A DNA stretch of 64,000 nucleotides from Streptomyces uncialis (lineage in GTDB: Bacteria > Actinomycetota > Actinomycetes > Streptomycetales > Streptomycetaceae), in assembly GCF_036250755.1 (NCBI RefSeq), contig NZ_CP109583.1, positions 8,798,001 through 8,862,000 of the forward strand, read 5' to 3'. Position numbers and translations under genes: made by a program. Shown one piece after another: positions 50,586 to 60,186 of the stretch. Below the pieces are notes generated by a model. That model was not told where the DNA came from and made no database searches. It saw nothing but the letters and a program-made list of their open reading frames with translations. Every line of letters starts with the position of its first letter. Within the stretch, counting starts at the first letter, position 1.

Positions 50586-51275
50586 ATGAGCCTGTTGGTC
50601 CCCACCGAGCTGAGTGACTGTGCGGAGAAGCTGATACGCGGCCGTCACGCGACCCGTGGGTTCCGTCCGGAAGCCGTGCCCGAGGACACGATGCGTGCGA
50701 TCTTCTCGCTGGCAGGCGCCGCGCCGTCGAACTCCAACGCGCAGCCCTGGCGGGTGGAGGTGGCGAGCGGCGATACTCGTGAGCGCCTGGCCGACGCCTT
50801 GCGGACGGCGCACGCCGAGAAGCGGATCTCGGTCGACCTTCCGTATTCCGAGGACATGTACACACCGGTGCTCCAGGCCCGCCGGGCGGCGTTCGGCGCC
50901 CAGCTGTACGGAGCGCTGGGGATCGGTGCTCACGATCACGAGGCCAGGGCGGACTACGACGCGCAGAGCCTGGGCTTCTACGGCGCGCCGCACGTCGCGT
51001 TCCTGTTCGTCACCGGGGGCGGCGGGGCCCGGCTGGCCGCCGACGCCGGTGCCTATATGCAGACGCTGCTCCTGGCGATGACCGCCTACGGCGTGGCGAG
51101 TTGTCCGCAAGGGCTGCTGAGCTTCTACGCCGACACGGTCCGCGCCGCACTCGGGGTCGGCGGAGGGCAACTGCTCGTAGGTGTCTCCTTCGGCTACGCC
51201 GACGAAGCGGCGCCGGTCAACCACGTCACGGCCGGGCGGGCCGCGCTCGAAGAAGTCACGACCTTCCATGGATAG
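50586..51275 (+). CDS. Nitroreductase-family flavoprotein
   Basis: The 229-residue FMN-dependent NAD(P)H reductase has the N-terminal RHATRGFRPEAVPEDTMRAIF FMN-phosphate region, APSNSNAQPWRVEVA, and the C-terminal GVASCPQGLLSFY / VGVSFGYAD segments of the nitroreductase fold. GAGGAG lies 8 nt before ATG 50586. Typical substrates are nitroaromatics and quinones. Control by the divergent TetR regulator suggests induction by a toxic compound. Confidence 0.92.
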   Translation: MSLLVPTELSDCAEKLIRGRHATRGFRPEAVPEDTMRAIFSLAGAAPSNSNAQPWRVEVASGDTRERLADALRTAHAEKRISVDLPYSEDMYTPVLQARRAAFGAQLYGALGIGAHDHEARADYDAQSLGFYGAPHVAFLFVTGGGGARLAADAGAYMQTLLLAMTAYGVASCPQGLLSFYADTVRAALGVGGGQLLVGVSFGYADEAAPVNHVTAGRAALEEVTTFHG

Positions 51276-51390
51276 CCGGTTGACCCGCGTGTACTCCTCG
51301 CGCGGCGGCAGCCCCGGCGGTCCGTCGCAGTCGGCGTAGGACTCGGGCTACTCGTCAACCGGGAGCAAGGACGAGTTCTCAGGCGCTCAC

Positions 51391-52914
51391 TCAGGTCACC
51401 AGGTTCCGGCGGATGACGTGTTTGGTGAGTTTGCCCGAAGGGTTGCGGGGGAGCTCCGGAAGCGTGACCGCCTCGCGGGGGAGCTTGTAACGGGCGAGCT
51501 TGTCGCCGAGGTAGCCGCGGATCTCCTCCAGGGTGATCGGCTGTCCGTCGGCGGTGACGCAGACGGCGATGACGGTCTCGCCCCATTCGGGGTGGGGTCT
51601 GCCGACGACGGCGACATCGGTGAGCCGGGGGTGCCCGCGCAGCGTTTCCTCGACCTCCTGGGAATGCACGTTCTCTCCGCCGACGATGATGAGGTCCTTG
51701 AGGCGGTCGACGATGTAGAGATAGCCGTCCTCGTCGACGCGTGCCACATCGCCGGTGCGGAACCAGGGACCGGTGAACACCGCCGCTGTGGCGGGAGCGT
51801 TCTGGTGGAATCCGCTCATCCGGGTGTCCGCGCGCAGCCAGATCTCGCCGGTGCCGCCCGCCGGGACGTCGTTCCCGTCGGGTGCGACGACGCGCAGGTC
51901 GACCCCCGGCATACCGCCCCGGCCTATCGAGCCCGCTTTGGCCACCTGCTCGTGGGGGTAGAGGGCGGTGCCGACCGGTCCCATCTCGCTCATGCCGTAC
52001 ACCTGGAAGAACCGGTCGCTGCGGTACGCGGTGGCGAGGGCGCGGGCTGTCTCCGCACCGAGCGGCGCTCCGCCGTAGAGCCACTTGTCGACGCTGGACA
52101 GATCGGCGTCGGCCAGCGACAGCTTGCCCTGGCGGGCCAGCTGGACCGGTGCCAGATACGCGATCGGCGCCCCGAAGAACGCCGTCGCACGGTGCCGTTC
52201 CACAGCGGCCACGAACCCGGCGGGGTCGTACTCGCGCTGGAGCACGGTGGTCGCGCCGAGGAAGATCATGGTCAGCAGCCAGTCGTTGAGCGGGGCCGCG
52301 TGCCAGATCGGCATCGACAGGAGGAATCGTTCCTCCGAGGTGAAGCCGACCGTGCTCGTGATGAGCGGGGCGACGAGGGACAGCCCGCGGTGGGTATGCA
52401 CGCACCCCTTCGGCGAGGCGGTCGTGCCGGAGGTGAAGAGGATCTCGGCCGGGGCCTCGTCGTCCTCCGTCACGGCGTTCGCCAGCGGCGCGGCGGCCGC
52501 GGTGAGGGCGTCGAAGTCGGGAAGTCCGTCGACCCCCGACTCGGTGGTCATCCAGACGGTGTCCGGCCGGGCCGCGCGGGCCGTGGCCGCCAGGCCGGCG
52601 CAGACGACGCCGAGCCCGGCACCGGAGTGCTCGACGGCGTAACGGGTCTCAGGGACGGTGAACTTGTGGTTGACCGGGACGAGCACACCACCGGCGAACC
52701 AGGTACCGAAAGCCGCCACGACGAAACCCGGCGTGTTGAACGTCATCACCGCGACCCGGTCACCGGGTCGAAGACCCGCGTCGATCAGCACGGTGGCGGC
52801 CCGCCGGGCCCGGTCGAGCAGGTCGGCGTAGGTGACCGACTCGTCGTCGGTGACGAGGGCGTGCTTGTCCGGTGCGCGCCGGGCCGCGCGTTCCAGCAGG
52901 GCGGTCAGATGCAT
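51391..52914 (-). CDS. Acyl-CoA synthetase (AMP-forming, class I)
   Basis: The 507-residue ANL enzyme activates a carboxylic acid to its CoA thioester. Motifs are ILFTSGTTASPKGCVHTHRG (P-loop), FFQVYGMSEMG, FRTGDVARVDEDGYLYIVDR and the catalytic Lys in NPSGKLTKHVIRR near the C-terminus. No FAAL insertion is present. It follows the AidB-like dehydrogenase gene by 31 nt in the same operon, so its acyl-CoA product may feed that enzyme. Medium-chain or branched acids are plausible substrates. It is convergent with the nitroreductase gene. Confidence 0.92.
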   Translation of the reverse strand: MHLTALLERAARRAPDKHALVTDDESVTYADLLDRARRAATVLIDAGLRPGDRVAVMTFNTPGFVVAAFGTWFAGGVLVPVNHKFTVPETRYAVEHSGAGLGVVCAGLAATARAARPDTVWMTTESGVDGLPDFDALTAAAAPLANAVTEDDEAPAEILFTSGTTASPKGCVHTHRGLSLVAPLITSTVGFTSEERFLLSMPIWHAAPLNDWLLTMIFLGATTVLQREYDPAGFVAAVERHRATAFFGAPIAYLAPVQLARQGKLSLADADLSSVDKWLYGGAPLGAETARALATAYRSDRFFQVYGMSEMGPVGTALYPHEQVAKAGSIGRGGMPGVDLRVVAPDGNDVPAGGTGEIWLRADTRMSGFHQNAPATAAVFTGPWFRTGDVARVDEDGYLYIVDRLKDLIIVGGENVHSQEVEETLRGHPRLTDVAVVGRPHPEWGETVIAVCVTADGQPITLEEIRGYLGDKLARYKLPREAVTLPELPRNPSGKLTKHVIRRNLVT

Positions 52915-52945
52915 GGCTTCGGTCCTTGCCGTGTGCGGGGCCGGG

Positions 52946-54571
52946 TCAGGCCCGGGAGACGAGTGAGGCGAGGTCGAGTCCTGGGGCGAGTGCTCCGTAC
53001 TCCAGGCTCCGGTCGGCGCCGAGCCGGGCGGCGACGAAGGCGTCGGCCACCGCGGCCGGGGCCTCGCGGATCAGCACGGCGCCTTGCAGCGCCAGGGCGA
53101 GCGCCTCGACGAGACGGCGGGCCTGTGCCGGGGCACGGTCCGGCTGCGCCATGGTCCTGCCGAGCAGTGTCCTGGTGGTGGCGATGTGCGCGTCGTAGGC
53201 GGGATGGACACCCAGGGCCGAGGCCAGCTCGCGGTCGACAGCCTCCACCGACTCCGGTTCGCGCGCCATGGCCCGCAGGACGTCGAGGGCTATGACGTTG
53301 CCCGAGCCCTCCCAGATCGCCATGACGGGCTGCTCGCGGTAGCGGCGCGCGAGGGGGAACGCCTCGGTGTAACCGTTGCCGCCCAGGCATTCCAATGCCT
53401 CGTAGGCGTGGTGCGGCCCGCGCTTGCACACCCAGTACTTGGCGACGGCCGTCGCCAGCCTGCGGAACGCGACCGACTCCGCGTCCTCCGTGTCGTAGGC
53501 CGCGGCGAGCCGGATCGCGGTCCAGGTGGCGGCCTCGGCCTCCAGTTGCAGATCGGCGATCACCGCGGTCATCGCCGGCTGGTCGACGAGGAGCGCGCCG
53601 AAGGCGCCGCGGTGCCGGGTGTGCCAGGCGGCCTCGGCCACGGCCTGCCGCATTCCGGCGGTGCTGCCGAGGACGCAGTCCAGCCGGGTCTGGGCAACCA
53701 TCTCGATGATGGTGCGGACTCCCCGGCCCTCTTCCCCGACCAGCCGGCCGACGGTGCGGTCCAACTCGATCTCGGCCGAGGCGTTCGAACGGTTGCCCAG
53801 TTTGTCCTTGAGCCGCTGGATGCGGAACACATTGGCCTGGCCGCCCGGCAGCACCCGGGGCACGAGGAAGCAGCTGAGGCCACCGGAGGTCTGCGCCAGT
53901 ACGAGGAACGCGTCCGACTGGGGGGCCGAGCAGAACCACTTGTGACCGGTGAGCAGATAGGTGCCGTCGCCGGCGTCGGCCGCCCGGGTCGTGTTGGCCC
54001 GGACGTCGGACCCGCCCTGCTTCTCCGTCATCGCCATCCCGAACAGCGCGGAGGCCTTGGCCTCGGGCGCGCGCGGCGCCGGATCGTAGCCGCGTGCGTA
54101 GACGCGGGGCAGCCACTGTTCGGCGAGTTCCGGAGCGAGCCGCAGCGAGGGCACCACGGCGTGGGTCATGCTCATCGGGCAGGCATGGCCGGGTTCGACC
54201 TGGGCGAAGAGCATGAACGTCGCCGCGCGGGCCACATGGGCGCCCGGGCGAGGATCGGCCCAGCAACTGGTGTGCGCGCCGTGTTCGACCGCCGCGCCGA
54301 GGATCCGGTGGTACGCGGGGTGGTACTCGACGGTGTCGACGCGGTTGCCCCACCGGTCGTGGGTGGAGAGGCGCGGCGGCTGCGTGTGCGCCAGTTCGGC
54401 GTCGTGCTGGAAGTCCGGCCGTCCGACCAGCGCGCCGACCTCGGTCAGCCCGTCGGCCGCCCACTGGGCGTCGAACCGCTTCACCGCCTCGGTGAGCGCG
54501 GGATTGGTCAGGTACTCGTTCAGGCCCTCCCGCGGCGGAGCCTGGTTGACAACCTCATGTGTGGTGCTCAC
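52946..54571 (-). CDS. aidB: AidB-like acyl-CoA dehydrogenase
   Basis: The 541-residue protein matches E. coli AidB in length and along its sequence. Shared segments include ARAATFMLFAQVEPGHACPMSMT, GMAMTEKQGGSDVRANTTRA, GHKWFCSAPQSDAFLVLAQT, LKDKLGNRSNAS and LECLGGNGYTEAFPLARRYRE (flavin and active-site region). AidB is linked to the alkylation response and binds DNA through a C-terminal domain, but in actinobacteria such genes often sit in fatty-acid operons. Here it lies between a TetR gene (9 nt) and an acyl-CoA synthetase gene, which favours an acyl-CoA substrate. Confidence 0.92.
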   Translation of the reverse strand: MSTTHEVVNQAPPREGLNEYLTNPALTEAVKRFDAQWAADGLTEVGALVGRPDFQHDAELAHTQPPRLSTHDRWGNRVDTVEYHPAYHRILGAAVEHGAHTSCWADPRPGAHVARAATFMLFAQVEPGHACPMSMTHAVVPSLRLAPELAEQWLPRVYARGYDPAPRAPEAKASALFGMAMTEKQGGSDVRANTTRAADAGDGTYLLTGHKWFCSAPQSDAFLVLAQTSGGLSCFLVPRVLPGGQANVFRIQRLKDKLGNRSNASAEIELDRTVGRLVGEEGRGVRTIIEMVAQTRLDCVLGSTAGMRQAVAEAAWHTRHRGAFGALLVDQPAMTAVIADLQLEAEAATWTAIRLAAAYDTEDAESVAFRRLATAVAKYWVCKRGPHHAYEALECLGGNGYTEAFPLARRYREQPVMAIWEGSGNVIALDVLRAMAREPESVEAVDRELASALGVHPAYDAHIATTRTLLGRTMAQPDRAPAQARRLVEALALALQGAVLIREAPAAVADAFVAARLGADRSLEYGALAPGLDLASLVSRA

Positions 54572-54580
54572 GCCGTCTCC

Positions 54581-55204
54581 TCAGTGCCGAGTCGTGCCGA
54601 GTGCCCGGAAGCAGAACGTACGGATGCCGTCGACGACGGCGTCGTCGGGAAGCGCGGTCCGGGAGGTCTCCGGTGGGCGCAGGCTGCCGATCAGCGACTC
54701 GGAGATCGCCCCCATGACGGCCGAGGCGGCGAGAGCCGGTGCCTGGTCGGCGAAGCGGCCCTGGGCGATACCGGTGCGGATGACCTGTTCGCCGAGCTCG
54801 GTGTACGAGCGCCGGTAGACCAGCCGCTCGGCCTCCACCGCGGGGGTCACCGGCTCGAAGAGCAGGGACCACGCCATCCGACGGCCCCGCAACGCACGGC
54901 CCGCGAACGTCCGGATCAGGACACTCAGCTGGTCCGTCGCGTCGGGCGGGGCATCGGCGACGGCCGTGCGCACGATTCTGAGCTCGTGCGTCGCGGCGCT
55001 GCGGAACACCTCCGCCAGCAGTTGCTCACGGTTGTCGAAGTAGGAGTAGACCGAACCGACACTGGCGCCGCACCGCTCGGCGATGACCGCGACGGTCGCG
55101 CCACCGAAACCCTGTGTCGCCACCAGCGAACGCGCGGCGCCCAGGAACGCGGCCCGCTTGAGTTCCGCGTTGCGTCGCGTGGTGGCCGTCGAGCGGTACG
55201 GCAT
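54581..55204 (-). CDS. TetR-family transcriptional regulator, FadR-like operon repressor
   Basis: The 207-residue protein has the helix-turn-helix GAARSLVATQGFGGATVAVIAERCGASVGSVYSYFDNREQLL. ATG at 55204 is preceded by GGGGTGG; longer open frames upstream would run through the operator. It is the first gene of the operon with the AidB-like dehydrogenase and acyl-CoA synthetase. A palindrome 18 bp before its ATG suggests autoregulation, possibly relieved by an acyl-CoA. Confidence 0.9.
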   Translation of the reverse strand: MPYRSTATTRRNAELKRAAFLGAARSLVATQGFGGATVAVIAERCGASVGSVYSYFDNREQLLAEVFRSAATHELRIVRTAVADAPPDATDQLSVLIRTFAGRALRGRRMAWSLLFEPVTPAVEAERLVYRRSYTELGEQVIRTGIAQGRFADQAPALAASAVMGAISESLIGSLRPPETSRTALPDDAVVDGIRTFCFRALGTTRH

Positions 55205-55221
55205 CTTCCACCCCGTTGTTT

Positions 55222-55235
55222 TGAATACGGATTCA
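55222..55235. promoter_or_regulatory. TetR/FadR-type operator
   Basis: TGAAT-ACGG-ATTCA is a perfect inverted repeat resembling the TGAAT/ATTCA half-sites of TetR-type fatty-acid regulators. The rest of 55205-55685 is a GC-rich divergent spacer in which I see no gene. Confidence 0.65.
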
Positions 55236-55685
55236 TTTCTTCCCGCTGAAACATTGAAACCCCGTTCAGGTCTTGCTGGCAAGAGCCGCGGCCGACTGAA
55301 TCGGCTGGTGACCGGGCCGCGGGTGGCTGAGCGGCGTTCCGGGTGGCTGGGCCGCGGTGCGGTGACCACGGGTGACGGGGTCGAGGTTCGGCGCATGGGG
55401 GGCCCGGCCCCGTACGGCAAGAACTCCCTCGGCGGGGCCTCCCGCAGCGGCGGACGCGCACGCGACGAACGATGTCGGGTACTCCCGCCAAGACGCTGGG
55501 CCTCCGACGCGGAAGCGCCCGGTACCCGGCCGATTTTCGCGACCGGGGCGGAGGCCGCCGATCGCGGAGGCGCCTTTCGTCACCCGAACAGCCCGCCACC
55601 CGAACACTTAAAGTGCTGAATCATATCCATAAAGTGATGATCTGGAGGGGAGGGGCGAAGGGGGGTGACCGGAAGGAACAATCCG

Positions 55686-57179
55686 ATGAAGCACACCCAC
55701 ATACGCGGCCCTCTGGCGGCAGCGGTCGTCCTGGCCCTCGGCGCCGCGCTCGCCGGGGCCGCCGTCACCGGGGGAGATCCCTCGGGCGGAACGGGCACGG
55801 ACGTCTCCGCTCCGGACGGCACCGCACCGCCTGCCTCGGGGACGTTCACCAAGCGGGTGGTGACCACCGGCCTCAACAACCCCTACGAGGTGGTCAGGGT
55901 TCCCGACGGAGCCCTCTGGGTCACCGAGAAGAGCGGCAAGAAGGTCACCCGCGCCGACCCGAAGTCCGGTGCCAAGGCCACCTTGCTCAGCCTGCCGGAG
56001 GCCGTCCACAGCCAGGGCGGACAGGACGGTGTGCTCGGCCTCGCCGTCGAGGAACGGCCGAGGAGCGGGGAACTGTACGCGTACCTCGCCTACAGCTACG
56101 ACATCGATCCCACCCCGGCCGTACAGGCCCGCACGAAGATCGAGCGCTACACCTACGACGCCGGGCGGCAGCGGCTGCACAGTCCGAAGACCGTCATCGC
56201 CGGTATGCCGTCCGGCAGCGACCACCAGTCGGCGCGGGTGCGCCTGGGCCCGGACGGCAAGCTCTACTACACGATCGGCGACCAAGGCACCAACCAGTTC
56301 GCGAACTTCTGCCGGCCCAGCTACCCCCAGCGGCTGCCCACCGCCCACGAGGTCCAGGGCAGGGACTGGATCGCCTACCAGGGCAAGACCCTGCGGCTGA
56401 ACACCGACGGCTCGGTCCCCGCGGACAACCCCTCCCTCGACGGCGTGCGCAGTCACGTCCACACCTACGGGCACCGCAACGCGCAGGGCCTTGCCTTCGG
56501 CCCCGACGGCACGCTCTACCAGAACGACCAGGGCCCGAAGACCGACGACGAGATCAACGTCCTGCGGAAGGGCGCCAACTACGGCTGGCCGAACGTCTCG
56601 GGCTACCGCGACGACAAGGCCTACGTCTACGGCAACTGGTCCGCCTCGTGGCCGACACCGTGCGACAAGCTGACCTTCAGCGACTTCAAGATCCCCAAGA
56701 CGGTGCCGGTCCAGCGGGAGACGGACTTCGACCAGCCCTTCGTACAGCCTGTCCACACCTTCGGCACGGTGGACTCGGGCTTCGAGTTCCAGGACCCCAA
56801 GTGCGCCAAGGGCGAGATGTGGGCGGTGTGCTGGCCCACCATCGCGCCCTCCAGCTTCGAGCACTACGGAACGTCCAGGGAATCCGCCGCATCGTCGGGC
56901 GGAGGCATTCCCGGCTGGCGGAACTCGCTGCTGATGACCACCCTCAAGGACGGCTCCGTCTACCGCGTCGATCTCGCGGCGGGCGGTCAGGAGGTCAGCA
57001 AGGTCACCAAGCTCTTCCAGGAGCGGAACCGCTTCCGTGACTCGGAGTTCAGCGCCGACGGCAGGTCCCTCTACGTCGCGACCGACACCGCGGGCCCCGT
57101 CCGCGACGCGCGGGGCGCTCCGGCGGCCGGCCCGCTGGAGAACCCCGGCGCGATCATCGAGTACCGCTGGCGCTCCTGA
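55686..57179 (+). CDS. Secreted PQQ-dependent sugar (glucose/sorbosone-type) dehydrogenase
   Basis: The 497-residue protein begins with an export signal (HIRGPLAAAVVLALGAALAGAAV). The mature part is a six-bladed beta-propeller of the soluble glucose dehydrogenase family: TGLNNPYEVVRVPDGALWVTEK, GGQDGVLGLAVEE (usual catalytic-loop region), YTIGDQG, HRNAQGLAFGPDGTLYQNDQGP, and GANYGWPNVSGY. ATG at 55686 has GGAAGG 9 nt upstream; an in-frame GTG at 55665 is less likely. It would oxidise sugars outside the cell with PQQ. No PQQ synthesis genes are in the window, so cofactor supply is unknown. Confidence 0.9.
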   Translation: MKHTHIRGPLAAAVVLALGAALAGAAVTGGDPSGGTGTDVSAPDGTAPPASGTFTKRVVTTGLNNPYEVVRVPDGALWVTEKSGKKVTRADPKSGAKATLLSLPEAVHSQGGQDGVLGLAVEERPRSGELYAYLAYSYDIDPTPAVQARTKIERYTYDAGRQRLHSPKTVIAGMPSGSDHQSARVRLGPDGKLYYTIGDQGTNQFANFCRPSYPQRLPTAHEVQGRDWIAYQGKTLRLNTDGSVPADNPSLDGVRSHVHTYGHRNAQGLAFGPDGTLYQNDQGPKTDDEINVLRKGANYGWPNVSGYRDDKAYVYGNWSASWPTPCDKLTFSDFKIPKTVPVQRETDFDQPFVQPVHTFGTVDSGFEFQDPKCAKGEMWAVCWPTIAPSSFEHYGTSRESAASSGGGIPGWRNSLLMTTLKDGSVYRVDLAAGGQEVSKVTKLFQERNRFRDSEFSADGRSLYVATDTAGPVRDARGAPAAGPLENPGAIIEYRWRS

Positions 57180-57365
57180 AGCACGTCATCGACGGCGCGG
57201 CCGTCGGGCGGCGCGGGCGGACCGCCATCCACAGGTCGTGGCGACCGCCCGCCCCGGCCTCGGCGTGGGACGAGCCGGGCGAGTGGCTTCGTGGGCAGGC
57301 AGAGCCGGTGTGGATCGGCTGCGCCTCGCCGGTGGCGGGCCGGACCGTCCCACGACATTCCCGCC

Positions 57366-57962
57366 TCACACCTGCGCGTGCCCGTACCGAGCCCTTGCCG
57401 AGGTCAGGTCGGGTACGCCGAACCTGGCACGCAGCAGGCCGAACGCGTGGACCTTGTCCGCGCCGAACCTCTCCACCCGTGCGGCGTAGGTGTCGGCGGT
57501 GAGGAACGTGGGTGGTGTCGTCTTGCTGTGGAACTTGTCCGCGTACATGACCAGTTGCTCTTCGACGGTCTCGGCCAGGTAGTCGGCCTCGGGTATCGGA
57601 AGCTTCTGTTCGCGGATGTCGTGCCGGGTCAGTCCGACTCCCGTGTGACAGGAGCAGAAGCGGCGCAAAGCCTCCGGATAGCCTTCCTCGCGCAGGATCT
57701 CGTGACCGAGGACGCCATGGCGGATGTAGTCGCGGTGATCGAGCCGACCCGCGCGGTCGTAGAGCCGGTAGACGCCGATGTCGTGCAGCAGGGCGCCGAT
57801 ACGGACAAGGTCGGTGTCGAGAGGGAGGGCGGTCCGTGCCCCGAGCTGTGCGGCGATGTCGCCGACGATCTCGCAGTGGGTGAGAACGAGGTCCAGCGCC
57901 TCACGCGACGGCGCGTACCGCTCGTGCAGCGCGCGCACCTCGTCGACCGTCGGCAGAATCAC
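57366..57962 (-). CDS. HD-domain phosphohydrolase-like protein
   Basis: The 198-residue protein has His29 (LTHCEIVGDIA) and the His60-Asp61 pair in RIGALLHDIGVYRLYD, followed by HGVLGHEIL and CSCHTGVGL, which together form the metal site of HD hydrolases. The start is GTG at 57962. Relatives act on nucleotides or other phosphate esters; the substrate is unknown. It is convergent with the sugar dehydrogenase and shares no obvious operon. Confidence 0.87.
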   Translation of the reverse strand: MILPTVDEVRALHERYAPSREALDLVLTHCEIVGDIAAQLGARTALPLDTDLVRIGALLHDIGVYRLYDRAGRLDHRDYIRHGVLGHEILREEGYPEALRRFCSCHTGVGLTRHDIREQKLPIPEADYLAETVEEQLVMYADKFHSKTTPPTFLTADTYAARVERFGADKVHAFGLLRARFGVPDLTSARARYGHAQV

Positions 57963-58149
57963 GCGGGTAGCCTACCGTCCAGCCTTGGCGGGACCGGCGA
58001 TGCGCCCGGGCCCCGGAGTCGGAGAAGACAGTTTTGCGCTGCTCATCGGCGCGCGCGGTCGAGGTGACCTGGTCCGGACCGGGTCACCTCGTGCGCAGGG
58101 TGCGGGAAGCGGGTGCCGGGCAGGGTGGTCCCGCCCGGCACCGGGTGGG

Positions 58150-60186
58150 TCATCCAGGCAGCCGAGCCCGGTCCGAGGGTGCGTCCGGGCCGGAGTCAGC
58201 GGTGCGGTATCCGGACGCCTGTAGGCGGAACATGGCGGCGTACGACGCGTCGAGGTCCATGAGCTCCTGGTGCGTACCGGATTCCGTGATCCTCCCGCTG
58301 TCGAAGACATAGATCGTGTCGCAGCCTCGCACCGAGGCGAGGCGGTGCGAGATGAGAACGGTGATCTGCCCGGGGAGCCGGGGTCCTTGGAGGACCGCCT
58401 GATAGACGGCGTGTTCGGCGCGCGGGTCCATGCTGGCCGTCGGTTCGTCGAGGAGGAGGACGGACGCCTGCTTGTAGAAGCCGCGGGCCACCGCGATCTT
58501 CGCCCACTGTCCTGCGGAGAGCTGCTGTCCGCCGCGGAAGCGTTTGGACAGCAGCGTGGTCCACGCGTCGGGGAGGGCGGCGATGACCTGGTCGGCGCCG
58601 GAGGCGGTGGCCGCGCGGTGGGCGGCTTCGGGGTCCGCGTCGGTGATGGAGCCGCGGGAGACGGTGATGTTCGCCAGTGCGGTGAAGGGGAAGTGGGCGG
58701 GTTGCTGGAGGACCATGGAGACCCGCCGCTGAAGGGAGACGGGGTCGAGGTGCTGTGCGTCGGCGCCGTTCCAGGAAACGGTTCCGGCGGTCGGGTCGTA
58801 CAGGCCGGCGATGAGTTTGGAACAGGTGCTCTTGCCGGAGCCGTTGACGCCGACGAACGCGACGGTCTCCCCGGCCTTCAGGGTCAGGGTCACACCGTCG
58901 AGCGCGGGGGCGTCCTTGCCCGGGTAGCTGAAGGTGACCTCGTCGAGCCGGATCTCCTTCACCGCCTCGGGGGCAGGCAGGCCGCCGGTGCGGGGCAGAC
59001 GGGTGCGGCAATGGGATTGCACCGTCAACAGGTCCGAGACCCATAGGGCGTTCTCGAACACAAGATGAGCGAGGTTGACGAACGTGGTCAGTGACGTACG
59101 GCCGGTCTGGAGAGCCAGGACGGCCCCGGCACCGACGGCGAGCGGAATCCAGCCGTCCAGCAGCATCAGGCACAGCGCCGCGTAGGTGAGCCCGGCACCC
59201 AGGCCGCCGACGGCTCGTCCGGCGAGGTTGATCCGGGCCGCGCTCACACCCAGCCTCGTCTCCTCGGTGGCGATCCGCTCGGCGATCCGCCGGTACTCGG
59301 ACAGCAGCGCGCCCTGGGAAGCGGTCGAGCGCAACTCGGCCGCGGAATCCTGGTCGAGCAGCAGCCAGGTGAACACCCGCAGCCGGCGTTGCATCGCGTT
59401 CCACCGCATATGGGAGTGGAAGCGGTCCCGGGCGGCGCGTACGGCGGCGGCCCCGACCGGCAGGACGGACAGCGGCAGCATCAGGATCAGCAGCGGATGG
59501 AGCACGGTGAGGACGCTCGCGGTGCCGATGATGTCCAGGGCCGCGGCGGCGAGCGCGACGACGTTGCCGACGATCTGCCGGGCGTAGTACAAGCCCTTGT
59601 CGGAGGCGCGGTGGACCGTGTCGTGCCAGTCGGGGTCCTCGACCGCCTCCAGCCGCACCCGCGCGGCCAGGTCGTAGAACTCGGACTCCAGCGCGACCCG
59701 GATCTTCGGTGTGAGCTTCGCCTCGGCGGCGGCGACCCCGGCCTCCAGCAGTGCCCGCAGCGACAGCAGACCGACGACGAGGAGCAGTTGGGGGAGCGCG
59801 GCACGAACCCTGTCGGGGGTCGGACCGGTCCCGAACAGTTCACGCAGGACACCGACCGAGGCGACCAGACCGAAGGCGGCCATCGCCGCCGACGCGAGCT
59901 GGAGGACGACCACCAGCAAGGTGTTGCGGCGATCGGCCCGCCAGGCCAGCGTCCCGACCTGCCGGAGGATCTGCGGCAGCCGGCCGAGAATCTCCCCGAC
60001 ACTCGCCTTCGCCGAAGCCCCGTCGTGCACTGACCAGTACGGCGTCTTCAGTCCGTCGGTGATGTCGTCGCCGTCGGCGGGCCCGGCCGGCACCCGCGCC
60101 GGCGGGAGCTCCAGCCCGGGCGCCGGGCGGGGCGGCGGGACGCGCCGCCCTCCGGTACGGGCGGCCCCGCTCTGCGCCCCGGTCAT
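58150..60186 (-). CDS. ABC exporter, fused membrane and ATP-binding domains
   Basis: The 678-residue half-transporter has about six membrane helices (residues about 80-380: LLVVVLQLASAAMAAFGLVASV and later segments) and a C-terminal ATPase with Walker A FVGVNGSGKSTCSKL, Q-loop VLQQPAHFPF, Walker B SVLLLDEPTASMD and switch ISHRLASVRGCD. The signature reads LSAGQWAKIAVARGF, with Ala in place of the second residue of LSGGQ, as in RamA/RamB-like transporters. A Pro-rich cytoplasmic N-terminus precedes the helices. Its ATG overlaps the stop of a 29-codon ORF. It probably exports a peptide or lipid; no maturation enzymes are nearby. Confidence 0.92.
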   Translation of the reverse strand: MTGAQSGAARTGGRRVPPPRPAPGLELPPARVPAGPADGDDITDGLKTPYWSVHDGASAKASVGEILGRLPQILRQVGTLAWRADRRNTLLVVVLQLASAAMAAFGLVASVGVLRELFGTGPTPDRVRAALPQLLLVVGLLSLRALLEAGVAAAEAKLTPKIRVALESEFYDLAARVRLEAVEDPDWHDTVHRASDKGLYYARQIVGNVVALAAAALDIIGTASVLTVLHPLLILMLPLSVLPVGAAAVRAARDRFHSHMRWNAMQRRLRVFTWLLLDQDSAAELRSTASQGALLSEYRRIAERIATEETRLGVSAARINLAGRAVGGLGAGLTYAALCLMLLDGWIPLAVGAGAVLALQTGRTSLTTFVNLAHLVFENALWVSDLLTVQSHCRTRLPRTGGLPAPEAVKEIRLDEVTFSYPGKDAPALDGVTLTLKAGETVAFVGVNGSGKSTCSKLIAGLYDPTAGTVSWNGADAQHLDPVSLQRRVSMVLQQPAHFPFTALANITVSRGSITDADPEAAHRAATASGADQVIAALPDAWTTLLSKRFRGGQQLSAGQWAKIAVARGFYKQASVLLLDEPTASMDPRAEHAVYQAVLQGPRLPGQITVLISHRLASVRGCDTIYVFDSGRITESGTHQELMDLDASYAAMFRLQASGYRTADSGPDAPSDRARLPG

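Noticed and set aside
55472..57040. 522-residue plus-strand frame over the sugar dehydrogenase
   Set aside because: A shadow in another frame of the same strand; the signal peptide and propeller motifs are in the frame starting at 55686.
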